64,000 nt of DNA, taken from contig NZ_FNCP01000002.1 in the NCBI RefSeq assembly GCF_900100785.1, forward strand, positions 248,001-312,000, in the 5' to 3' direction. Below the pieces are notes generated by a model. The model saw nothing but the letters and a program-made list of their open reading frames with translations. It was not told the DNA's origin and ran no database searches. This DNA is from Desulfosporosinus hippei DSM 8344. GTDB taxonomy: Bacteria; Bacillota; Desulfitobacteriia; Desulfitobacteriales; Desulfitobacteriaceae. Position numbers and translations under genes: made by a program. Below are positions 44,095 to 51,822 of the stretch, piece by piece. The first letter of the stretch is position 1, and each line of letters begins with the position of its first letter.

Positions 44095-44346
44095 GGAAGT
44101 AAAACCGCATGGCCAACCTCAAAGAGAGTCGAGAAGGGTGGGAGCTCGGCAGGTAATGGAGCGGATAAATGGGCCCCAGAGGGTGGAGCGAAAAGGCTTA
44201 GGTCTTAGTAGTTGCCAACGCTAAGCCAGCGTTATTGGGCTAAGGGTGTGTTGGCACTCTGCAGGAGAGGATGCATTTTTGCATCAACTAAGGTGGTACC
44301 GCAGATTAACGTCTGTCCTTATTTAAGGATAGGCGTTTTGTTTTGT
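44095..44346 (+). ncRNA. T-box leader of trpXYZ, specifier TGG (Trp)
   Basis: Stem I carries AAAGAGAG and the specifier context GGATAAA-TGG-GCCCC (TGG at 44170-44172). The T-box core TAAGGTGGTACCGCAG follows at about 44290-44304, then the terminator CTGTCCTTA/AAGGATAGGCG with TTTTGTTTTG (to 44346). It should turn on tryptophan import when tRNA-Trp is uncharged. A near copy lies at 61918-62176. Confidence 0.93.
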
Positions 44347-44445
44347 GCCCACACTTCGTATCATTTGGAACCGCGACTCGAATGATACGTGCAGAGAAGG
44401 AACCCTCAAATAAATTATTTAATTAAAAATGGGGAGGTATCTTCT

Positions 44446-45450
44446 ATGAAAAAACCATTAGCGGTAGTGATCTCAGCCTTTATGACCCTAGCTCTCGTGT
44501 TATCCTTAACAGCCTGTGCCCCCAGTAAAACTGAAAATACTGGCAGCACCGATACGAAAAAGAAAATTGGTATTGTACAAATTGTTGAACATCCATCCCT
44601 GAACACCATCAGAGAGTCATTAATTGAAGAGTTGAAGGCTCAAGGCTATAAAGATGGTGAATCGATTACTATTGACTATCAAAATGCCCAAGGTGACCAA
44701 ACAAATTTGAAAACCATCTCTCAAAAATTTGTAAGCAACAAATATGACCTCATTGTTGCTATTGCAACACCCTCAGCGCAAGCAGTCGTTAGTGAGACGA
44801 AAGACATACCTATTCTTTTCTCAGCTTGTACGGATCCGCTGGGATCCGGGTTGGTCACCAATATGGAACAACCAGGCGGAAATGTTACTGGCACATCGGA
44901 TGCTGTATCAGCAGAAAAAATTATGGAGTTAAGTAAGCGCATTACTCCTGATTTTAAAACAATTGGGGCATTATATAATTCAAGTGAAACAAACTCGGTT
45001 TCTGTGGTTAATGAGTTAAAAGAATATGCTAAGAAGAACAATATGACAGTGATCGATGCTACTGTGACGAACTCTTCGGAGGTACAGCAAGCAGTCACAT
45101 CCTTAGTTGATAAGGTTGATGTTCTCTTTTCTCCTATTGATAACACCGTGGCCTCCGCTATGCCTTTAGTAACTCAAATTGCTAACAAGGCTAAAAAACC
45201 AGTTTATGTTGGCGCGGATTCTATGGTTAAAGATGGAGGGCTTGCGACCTACGGAATCAATTATCAAGTGTTGGGTAAAGAAACCGGAGCTATGGCTGTT
45301 GAGATTTTGAAAGGGAAAAAAGCCGGGGATATTCCAGTAAAAACCATGAAGGATATGGACATTTATCTCAATAATTCAACAGCAAAAGCTATCGGAATTA
45401 ATCTGCCTGAAGATGTGCGGAAATCTGCCGCTCAGGTATTTGAAAACTAA
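44446..45450 (+). CDS. trpX: Tryptophan ABC transporter substrate-binding lipoprotein TrpX
   Basis: 334 residues from ATG 44446, behind GGGGAGG; 19 upstream codons lack a ribosome site. The lipobox LSLTAC places the lipidated Cys at about residue 24. The rest is an ABC substrate-binding fold of the PF04392 type: IGIVQIVEHPSLNTIRESL, ITIDYQNAQGDQTNLKTI, DIPILFSACTDPLGSGLV, GALYNSSETNS and KPVYVGADSMVKDGGLA. The Trp T-box in front agrees with the predicted tryptophan importer trpXYZ of Firmicutes. A closely related second copy is at 62260. Confidence 0.9.
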   Translation: MKKPLAVVISAFMTLALVLSLTACAPSKTENTGSTDTKKKIGIVQIVEHPSLNTIRESLIEELKAQGYKDGESITIDYQNAQGDQTNLKTISQKFVSNKYDLIVAIATPSAQAVVSETKDIPILFSACTDPLGSGLVTNMEQPGGNVTGTSDAVSAEKIMELSKRITPDFKTIGALYNSSETNSVSVVNELKEYAKKNNMTVIDATVTNSSEVQQAVTSLVDKVDVLFSPIDNTVASAMPLVTQIANKAKKPVYVGADSMVKDGGLATYGINYQVLGKETGAMAVEILKGKKAGDIPVKTMKDMDIYLNNSTAKAIGINLPEDVRKSAAQVFEN

Positions 45451-45469
45451 GAAACAAGGGGATTAAAGA

Positions 45470-46375
45470 ATGAGTGTCATGGTGTTAATGGGTTCTCTGG
45501 AATTAGGATTAATTTATGCAGTAATGGCATTAGGCGTTTTTATATCCTTTAGAACCCTTAATATGCCTGACTTAAGTGTTGACGGAAGTTTTGTCCTTGG
45601 GGCGGCAGTGTCTGTGGTCTTGAGTCTAAATGGGCATCCTTTTTTAGGCTTAGGGGCTGCATTTATTGCCGGGTGTGGAGCAGGAGCTATCACAGCCTTG
45701 CTTCATACCAAACTAAAGATTCAGCCGCTTTTGGCGGGTATTCTGACCATGTTGGCTCTGTACTCCGTGAACCTGAAGGTTATGGGCGGCAGAGCGAATA
45801 TTCCTTTGATCAATAAGATAACCGTCTTTAGTCCCTTTGAAGAGATTCTTAGGGACTATAATAAATTGGGGTTTTCTTTAGCGGTTTTATTATTAATTCT
45901 CTTTCTACTGTTTCTCTTTTTAAAGACCAGGCTTGGGTTTGTTTTAAGAGCGACAGGGGATAATGACGCAATGGTAAGAGCCCTGGGAGTGAATACTGAC
46001 ACCATAATTTTGGTAGGGTTAGCTCTTTCCAATGGATTAGTTGGGGTAGCCGGTGCCTTGATTGCCCAGTCTCAATCCTTTGTGGATGTGGGCATGGGGA
46101 TTGGTATGGTTGTTATTGGTTTGGCTTCAGTAATCATTGGAGAAGTTGTTTTTGGCGTAAGTTCACTCTTAAGAAGGCTCATGGCGGTTATTCTAGGTTC
46201 AATTCTCTATCGCTTAATTATCGCCTTTGCTCTAGAACTTGGTATGCCTCCTACTGACCTTAAGCTTGTTTCTGCCGTAATTGTGGCAATAGCAATGGCT
46301 ATGCCAGTTTTTAAAAAGCGCCTTTCAATTGTGAAACGGAAGATGTCCATAACACCCCATGAAAGGAGCAAATAA
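45470..46375 (+). CDS. trpY: Tryptophan ABC transporter permease TrpY
   Basis: 301 residues, about eight membrane helices, of the branched-chain-amino-acid/LivH-like permease class. Recognisable segments are LGVFISFRTLNMPDLSVDGS (about 22-41), FLKTRLGFVLRATGDNDAM with LGVNTD (cytoplasmic coupling loop, about 165-185) and GLASVIIGEVVF. It starts 19 bases after trpX with AAGGGG as ribosome site. It forms the channel for TrpX-delivered substrate together with TrpZ. Confidence 0.88.
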   Translation: MSVMVLMGSLELGLIYAVMALGVFISFRTLNMPDLSVDGSFVLGAAVSVVLSLNGHPFLGLGAAFIAGCGAGAITALLHTKLKIQPLLAGILTMLALYSVNLKVMGGRANIPLINKITVFSPFEEILRDYNKLGFSLAVLLLILFLLFLFLKTRLGFVLRATGDNDAMVRALGVNTDTIILVGLALSNGLVGVAGALIAQSQSFVDVGMGIGMVVIGLASVIIGEVVFGVSSLLRRLMAVILGSILYRLIIAFALELGMPPTDLKLVSAVIVAIAMAMPVFKKRLSIVKRKMSITPHERSK

Positions 46376-46379
46376 CCTC

Positions 46380-47174
46380 ATGCTTAGAGTTGAGTCGTTA
46401 AGCAAGATATTTAGCAAAGGAAGCACCAATGAGAAACTTGCTCTTAGGGATGTGAATCTATCCTTGGGGGAAGGAGAATTTGTAACTATTATCGGTGGAA
46501 ATGGAGCGGGAAAATCAACCCTTATGAATTGTATTTCCGGCGTCTATGAGATTGATAATGGCAGGATTACTCTGGACTCAACAGATATTACATTTGATCC
46601 GGAGTATAAACGGTCAAGGCATATTGGCAGAGTATTTCAAGATCCCTTGAGGGGAACTGCCCATGATATGACCATTGAAGAGAACTTATCTATTGCTTTT
46701 GCTAAGGGGAAATCTGTAGGACTACAGGCAGGAGTGTCCAAAAAGGATATTAACCTTTTCAAGGAGCGACTACAACTATTGGACCTGGGGCTGGAAAATA
46801 GGCTCAAGCACAAAGTGGGGCTCCTATCAGGGGGACAGAGACAAGCCCTTACCCTACTGATGGCCACAATTATTAAACCCCGTCTGCTGCTTCTTGATGA
46901 ACACACTGCAGCCCTGGATCCAACCATAGCTCGCAAGGTCTTGAGCTTAACCCGTAAAATTGTCTCGGAGGAAAAACTTTGTACTCTGATGATTACCCAT
47001 AATATGAAAGCTTCCTTAGAATATGGAACAAGGACCATCATGATGCATGAAGGTCGGATTATGATGGATCTTCAAGGACATGAAAGAAAAGACATGACTG
47101 TAGATCGCCTAATTGAGCAATTTGAAAAGCGCAGCGGAGCTGAGCTGGATAACGACAGAATGCTTTTAGGTTGA
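46380..47174 (+). CDS. trpZ: Tryptophan ABC transporter ATPase TrpZ
   Basis: 264 residues from ATG 46380; AAAGGAG lies about 11 bases upstream inside the end of trpY. ATPase motifs: Walker A GGNGAGKSTLM (about 40), Q-loop VFQDPLRGT, signature LSGGQRQALTLLMA (about 150), Walker B LLLLDEHTAALDP (about 170) and H-loop MITHNM. The Walker B is followed by EHTAALDP, as in the family of this importer. Last gene of trpXYZ, followed by a strong terminator. Confidence 0.9.
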   Translation: MLRVESLSKIFSKGSTNEKLALRDVNLSLGEGEFVTIIGGNGAGKSTLMNCISGVYEIDNGRITLDSTDITFDPEYKRSRHIGRVFQDPLRGTAHDMTIEENLSIAFAKGKSVGLQAGVSKKDINLFKERLQLLDLGLENRLKHKVGLLSGGQRQALTLLMATIIKPRLLLLDEHTAALDPTIARKVLSLTRKIVSEEKLCTLMITHNMKASLEYGTRTIMMHEGRIMMDLQGHERKDMTVDRLIEQFEKRSGAELDNDRMLLG

Positions 47175-47218
47175 GCTTTAGAGCAGAATAAGAAGTATCG
47201 AACTATATTGATATTATA

Positions 47219-47266
47219 GGGACTGTCTTACAACGTGTCCTCAGACATTTGTAAGACAGTCCTTTA
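47219..47266 (+). terminator. Terminator of trpXYZ
   Basis: GGACTGTCTTACAA pairs with TTGTAAGACAGTCC, followed by TTTAATGTT, 45 bases after trpZ. Confidence 0.85.
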
Positions 47267-47414
47267 ATGTTCATTACCAAGTGGAAATTATTTAACAGTT
47301 TCAGAATTTTGGCTTTTTCACGCAGTTTGGCCAGATGAAATCTGAATGTCCTGGGACACAAGAGGAGAAATTGCAAGCTCATAAAAGCACCTAACTTCAG
47401 CTAAAGCATGTCCC

Positions 47415-47438
47415 AAATTCGACACCAGTGTCGAATTT
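47415..47438. promoter_or_regulatory. Perfect 11-bp dyad, operator-like, with two TGTCGAA cores
   Basis: AAATTCGACAC (47415-47425) and GTGTCGAATTT (47428-47438) are perfect complements around CA. It lies in the 428-base gap between trpZ and the SanA-like gene, about 70 bases before a TATAAT at 47506. Each arm contains the Spo0A-type core TGTCGAA in inverted orientation. Any DNA-binding dimer could be meant. The rest of the gap holds the trp terminator and no recognisable gene. Confidence 0.5.
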
Positions 47439-47602
47439 GAACTGTATAATTGTCTTCAGATGGGCGCTTAATTACATTTGATATTTAACTATGGGTTCAT
47501 AGGACATATAATAGAGTTATCCTAGAAGAGAAATCAATCCTTGAGACAAATTAACTAGGATATTTGTCTCTGGGAAGTTGAAATAGTCTGGAGTGATGTT
47601 GC

Positions 47603-48274
47603 TTGAAGAAGCGTGTAAAACAGTTTTTGATTTCCCTCGTCTTGCTTATCTTACTTGGTGGCTCAACAGCTCTAATCATCGATTATTATGTCCAATCCGT
47701 AGGTGAAAGCTACATATTAAGTACTGATGAAGTTCCTAGTGCAGACGCTGTTTTGGTTTTAGGTGCCTATGTCTTTCCAAGCGGAACTGTTTCCACAATG
47801 CTCAAGGATCGTTTGACCGTTGGTTATGAACTTTATGGGCTGGGAAAAGCACCTAAACTATTAGTGAGCGGAGATCATGGACAAAAAGACTATGATGAAG
47901 TAAATTCCATGAAGACGTTCTTAAAAGACAAGGGTGTCCCGGGGCAAGATGTATTCATGGACCACGCAGGTTTTAGTACTTATGAGAGCATGTATAGGGC
48001 CAGAGACATCTTTGGCGTCCAAAAGGTAATTATAGTTACTCAGGAATATCATCTAAAACGAGCGGTATTTGTTGCGAGAGCTCTGGGATTGGAAGCCTAT
48101 GGTGTTTCTTCGGACAGACATGATTACGGACAGGCTATGACAATATATAATTTAAGAGAAATTGCAGCCCGAAACAAAGATTTTCTGTGGGCGAAGGTTT
48201 TTAAGCCGGAACCAACCTTTTTAGGAGAGTCTATTCCCGTAATAGGTGATGGTAAGGTGACAGATGATAAGTAG
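47603..48274 (+). CDS. SanA/YdcF-family (DUF218) membrane-anchored protein
   Basis: 223 residues from TTG 47603, with GGAGTGA upstream. One N-terminal membrane segment (about 8-28) is followed by the DUF218 fold: ADAVLVLGAYVFPSG (about 50), LLVSGDHGQKDYDEVNSM (about 92), STYESMYRARDIFG and VTQEYHLKRAVFVARALG (about 150). SanA-type proteins are linked to envelope barrier function, and YdcF/ElyC relatives to lipid-carrier or peptidoglycan steps; the reaction is not known. The active region would face outside the membrane. Confidence 0.85.
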   Translation: MKKRVKQFLISLVLLILLGGSTALIIDYYVQSVGESYILSTDEVPSADAVLVLGAYVFPSGTVSTMLKDRLTVGYELYGLGKAPKLLVSGDHGQKDYDEVNSMKTFLKDKGVPGQDVFMDHAGFSTYESMYRARDIFGVQKVIIVTQEYHLKRAVFVARALGLEAYGVSSDRHDYGQAMTIYNLREIAARNKDFLWAKVFKPEPTFLGESIPVIGDGKVTDDK

Positions 48275-48344
48275 GTTAATCTTAGATCTATCCTTTTAAC
48301 ATAAATTTTTTTGCTCAAATAGAGGATTATTGTAAGTTTCGGCG

Positions 48345-48398
48345 AATTTTGATTTATCAGAATATGAATCACTATTCATATTCTGATAAATCAAAATT
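48345..48398. repeat. Perfect 25-bp inverted repeat with 4-base loop
   Basis: Arms 48345-48369 and 48374-48398 are exact complements (AATTTTGATTTATCAGAATA and onward) around CACT. It lies between the SanA-like gene and the enoyl-CoA hydratase gene. There is no T-run on either side, so a classical terminator is doubtful; it could be a bidirectional terminator, a cruciform or a protein site. Confidence 0.85.
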
Positions 48399-48443
48399 GT
48401 TGTATCAATTCGAATTAGCTTTAATGAGGGGTGGAAAGAAGAT

Positions 48444-49229
48444 ATGGAGTGGAAGACAGTTAAGCTGGATATTATGGAGACCGGAGTAGCGATCCTCACG
48501 TTAAATCGACCTGAAACAATGAATTCGGTTAATGACCAGCTTTGTTCAGATGTTCAGGCTGCCTGCAAAGAAGCAGCAGACAATGAGCTGATTAGAGTAC
48601 TAATAATAACCGGAGCGGGCAAAGGGTGGTCTAGTGGAGGGGATATTACCAAGTTAGCCTCTATGAAAGATCCTATCAGCGCTAAGGAGACTTATGATGG
48701 GTCGGGTGCCCTGGTAACTGCAATTTATGAACTGAAAAAACCAGTCATAGCTGCACTCAATGGGGTTGTAGCTGGAGCTTCAGTAGCTGCCTGTATGGCC
48801 TGCGATTTAATTATTGCTTCGGATCAAGCCCGTATGGGTTTTACATTTATGCAAATAGCATTTTGTCCGGATAGTGGAGCCTCACACTTTTTATTTCAGA
48901 AAGTGGGTTATCATAAAGCTTTAGAATTATTGTGGTATGGAAAAATCATTAATGCTGAGGAAGCAGAAAAGTTGGGGTTGATTAATAAGGTTGTTCCCCA
49001 GGAGGAGTGTCTGCCCGAAGCAATCAGGTGGGCAGAAAGGCTAGCCTTGCAACCACTAATGGCAGTTGGCCTGGATAAAAAGCTCATGCGCGAAGCAGCC
49101 AGAAATGACTATTATCAGCAGGCAGAGTTAGAGGCCCTATATCAAGTCTTGACCTGGTCGTCTGAAGACTTTAGAGAGGGCTGTACAGCCTTTGCAGAGA
49201 AAAGAAAACCTGTTTTTAAGAATCGATAG
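48444..49229 (+). CDS. Enoyl-CoA hydratase/isomerase family protein
   Basis: 261 residues of crotonase fold: LTLNRPETMNSVN (about 18), the oxyanion-hole segments ITGAGKGWSSGGDI (about 57) and LNGVVAGASVAACMACDLIIA (about 105), and GLINKVVP (about 178). Two catalytic Glu residues of true enoyl-CoA hydratases are not obvious: FCPDSGASHFL has Asp where Glu is common, so an isomerase or other crotonase reaction is possible. AGGGGTGG precedes the start. The gene is alone, flanked by perfect inverted repeats. Confidence 0.85.
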   Translation: MEWKTVKLDIMETGVAILTLNRPETMNSVNDQLCSDVQAACKEAADNELIRVLIITGAGKGWSSGGDITKLASMKDPISAKETYDGSGALVTAIYELKKPVIAALNGVVAGASVAACMACDLIIASDQARMGFTFMQIAFCPDSGASHFLFQKVGYHKALELLWYGKIINAEEAEKLGLINKVVPQEECLPEAIRWAERLALQPLMAVGLDKKLMREAARNDYYQQAELEALYQVLTWSSEDFREGCTAFAEKRKPVFKNR

Positions 49230-49245
49230 TGAAATAGTAGCTTAT

Positions 49246-49283
49246 AAAAAGTTGGAATCGCTGAACAGTGCTTCCAGCTTTTT
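49246..49283 (+). terminator. Terminator of the enoyl-CoA hydratase gene
   Basis: AAAAAGTTGGAA pairs with TTCCAGCTTTTT (one G-T pair), inner GCTG/CAG, then TTAG; A-run and T-run make it usable on both strands. Confidence 0.8.
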
Positions 49284-49293
49284 AGATGTTAAG

Positions 49294-49331
49294 CATTGCA
49301 AAATAATAAATACTGTTATTATTTTGCAATG
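49294..49331. repeat. Perfect 16-bp AT-rich inverted repeat
   Basis: CATTGCAAAATAATAA (49294-49309) and TTATTATTTTGCAATG (49316-49331) around ATACTG. It stands ten bases after the preceding terminator and 78 bases before the next gene, so it may be an operator of that gene. Confidence 0.8.
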
Positions 49332-49408
49332 GTTAGGGGATTTACTTTGGGGAAAGGTAAGGATATATTAGTTCATGAGTTTTTAACCATAAGGACAAGG
49401 AGGAAATC

Positions 49409-50050
49409 ATGAAAGTCACTGATTTATCCCATCTTATTCATTCAAGTATGCCTGTTTTCCCCGGGACAGAACAACCAATTTTTCAGAGGGCAAATACCTT
49501 AGAAAAGGATGGATTCTTAGAAGCGAAGATTACAATGTACTCACATACCGGTACCCATATAGATGCACCTGCTCACATGCATCAGAATGGTCCATATTTA
49601 GATGAATTTGCAATTGATAAGTTTATAGGAACTGCGATCATTCTTGACTTTTCGAGGTCTAACACCCAGGCACTAGACATTGAAAGTATTATTTCTCATG
49701 AGGAAACCATTCAAACTATAGATTTTCTGATCTTAAAAACAGGTTGGAGCAAATATTGGGGTAATCCTAAATACTACAAAGGTTTCCCCTATTTAACAGA
49801 GAAAACAGCTGAATGGTTATCCCAATTTGCTTTAAAAGGCATAGGGATTGATGCTATATCCATTGATGATATAGAAAGCAGCTCATTTCCAGTTCACAAA
49901 ATTCTCTTAGAAAAGAACATCGTAATCATAGAAAATCTTACAAACTTAGATTCAATTGATCCTAAAGCATCTTTTCTGTTAAGCGTTATGCCACTCAAGA
50001 ATAAACAAGCAGATGGATCTCCGGTTCGGGCAATTGCAATCGAACATTAA
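49409..50050 (+). CDS. Cyclase-family (kynurenine-formamidase-like) metal hydrolase
   Basis: 213 residues with AAGGAGG ahead of ATG. The family metal motif is present as YSHTGTHIDAPAHM (about 49-62), with the N-terminal DLSHLIHSSMPVFPG and the later GIGIDAISID. Members hydrolyse amides such as N-formylkynurenine or isatin. No tryptophan-degradation genes lie next to it, although trpXYZ is 2 kb away, so the substrate is open. Single gene. Confidence 0.85.
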   Translation: MKVTDLSHLIHSSMPVFPGTEQPIFQRANTLEKDGFLEAKITMYSHTGTHIDAPAHMHQNGPYLDEFAIDKFIGTAIILDFSRSNTQALDIESIISHEETIQTIDFLILKTGWSKYWGNPKYYKGFPYLTEKTAEWLSQFALKGIGIDAISIDDIESSSFPVHKILLEKNIVIIENLTNLDSIDPKASFLLSVMPLKNKQADGSPVRAIAIEH

Positions 50051-50180
50051 GACATATTCTAACATAAATCCCCATAGAAGGAATGGGAGCACTATTTTAC
50101 AAGTTGATAATTGAGATAACAAGACTCCTTTCTGGAGATTTTATAGTTAAATTTAACTGTAAGTCAAAGGGGGGAGTTTC

Positions 50181-51701
50181 ATGTTAAATCGTTTCTTGCC
50201 TTGCCTCATTATTCTAATTTTGGTGTTTGGTTATTCTGGTCAGGTTCAAGCGACCAAGATCCTTGGATATTCACTTAGCCAAGAAAATAAGTCTAAGTTC
50301 GTCGAAGTCCAACAGATCGTTCCTAGTGTGGTAATAGACCTTAAGTATGCAACATCAAATAATTTTACGCACAGCAAACTTTACGAAAGTCCAGCGGCAA
50401 AGTTGCGTCTGGGTACCGCTGAAAAACTTAAAAAAGTTGCTGAAGAGATAGAGAAAAAGGGCTACCGTTTGAAGATATGGGATGCCTACAGGAGCCCTGA
50501 AGTACAATTTGCTTTGTGGAATTTGATTCCGGATTCTCGTTTTATTGCAAACCCCTATAAGGGTTATTCTAGTCATTCGCGGGGTTCAGCAGTGGATTTA
50601 ACCTTAATAGATAATCAAGGGAATGAGCTAGTTATGCCCACAGGCTTTGACGATTTCACTGAGCATGCAGCTAGGGTCAATGATAACGAAAATGCAAAAT
50701 ATTTAAAAGAAGTCATGACTAAGAACGGGTTTAAGGCCCTAGCAAGTGAATGGTGGCATTTTGATGATCTTGATACTTATGAACCTGTTGCTATTGCACA
50801 AAAGTCTTCACTGAAAACTATTAATAATGAGGTTAGAATTTCAGTTAGTGCCATCGGAGATGTAACATTAGGGCAAGATGAACGCTTTTTGTATGAAGGC
50901 AGTTTTAATCAATACTATACTCTGAAAGGTACAGAATATTTTTTCTCAGGGGTAAAAAAAATTCTTGCTGAGGATGATTTGACCATCGCAAATCTTGAGG
51001 GTCCTTTGACTGAAGCTACCGACAAACCAAATAAGAGTTCACAAGGAACTCGGGCTTTTTTCTTTAAGGGGAATCCGCATTACACAGCTATCTTGAAAGA
51101 TGGGAGTGTCGAAGCAGTAAACCTAGCTAATAATCATAGCATGGATTTTTTGAACAAAGGTTATGAGGACACGGTAGCAACATTAGATCATGCAAAAATT
51201 TCAAGTTTTGGTGATCAAAAAGTGACAGTTTATGAAAAAGAAGGTGTAAAAATTGGGCTAATAGGCTTAAATACTTTAGGGCCAATCGAAGAGGGGGTTA
51301 ATTTAGATAACCTAATTTTACAATTAAAAACACAAATTGAAACTCTAAAAGAAGAAAAAACTTCAATGATAATTGTTAGTTTTCACTGGGGTCAAGAAAA
51401 CAAGTATTTTCCAACCCAAGTTCAGCGTAAGCTCGGCCAACTGGCTATTGACCAAGGTGCAGATTTAGTACTCGGACATCACCCTCATGTGATTCAAAAA
51501 TACGAGAATTATAAAGGAAGATGTATAGTCTATAGTCTTGGAAATTTTGTATTTGGAGGAAATCCCAATCCATGGTATAAATATACGGAAATTTTTCGAC
51601 AACAATATGACTTTGTAGATGGCAAATTAGTTGAGTTAAGCTCGCCTCAGATCATCCCCTGTAAGTTATCTGCCGGTTATAGACCAGAGCCGTCAAAATG
51701 A
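50181..51701 (+). CDS. Exported VanX-type dipeptidase fused to CapA-type domain
   Basis: 506 residues: signal peptide (1-24, ending near VQA), then a D-Ala-D-Ala dipeptidase (VanX/DdpX) domain (about 35-205) and a CapA/PgsA-like metallophosphoesterase domain (about 215-500). VanX zinc residues are seen in SSHSRGSAVDLTL (about 131-143) and EWWHFDD (about 190), plus the Arg/Tyr of DAYRSPEVQF. CapA motifs: AIGDVTLGQDE, ANLEGPLTE, NLANNHSMDF (about 315), FHWGQE and LGHHPHVIQ (about 435). The two domains are usually separate proteins. The pairing suggests work on cell-wall peptides or poly-glutamate outside the membrane. No van genes are nearby. Confidence 0.85.
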   Translation: MLNRFLPCLIILILVFGYSGQVQATKILGYSLSQENKSKFVEVQQIVPSVVIDLKYATSNNFTHSKLYESPAAKLRLGTAEKLKKVAEEIEKKGYRLKIWDAYRSPEVQFALWNLIPDSRFIANPYKGYSSHSRGSAVDLTLIDNQGNELVMPTGFDDFTEHAARVNDNENAKYLKEVMTKNGFKALASEWWHFDDLDTYEPVAIAQKSSLKTINNEVRISVSAIGDVTLGQDERFLYEGSFNQYYTLKGTEYFFSGVKKILAEDDLTIANLEGPLTEATDKPNKSSQGTRAFFFKGNPHYTAILKDGSVEAVNLANNHSMDFLNKGYEDTVATLDHAKISSFGDQKVTVYEKEGVKIGLIGLNTLGPIEEGVNLDNLILQLKTQIETLKEEKTSMIIVSFHWGQENKYFPTQVQRKLGQLAIDQGADLVLGHHPHVIQKYENYKGRCIVYSLGNFVFGGNPNPWYKYTEIFRQQYDFVDGKLVELSSPQIIPCKLSAGYRPEPSK

Positions 51702-51759
51702 ATTTTCATATTCAAAAAGGGTTGCTGCTAGTTTGGTAGTAACTAGTGTTACAGCGCAG

Positions 51760-51802
51760 AAATCAAAGACCGGCACCAATAATTTGGCCCGGCCTTTGAT
51801 TT
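51760..51802. terminator. Bidirectional terminator between the fusion gene and lctP
   Basis: AAATCAAAG (51760-51768) pairs with CTTTGATTT (51794-51802), inner CCGG/CCGG-type pairing, then CTTTAAGG. It lies between convergent genes. Confidence 0.7.
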
Positions 51803-51822
51803 CTTTAAGGATAGATTTTAGA

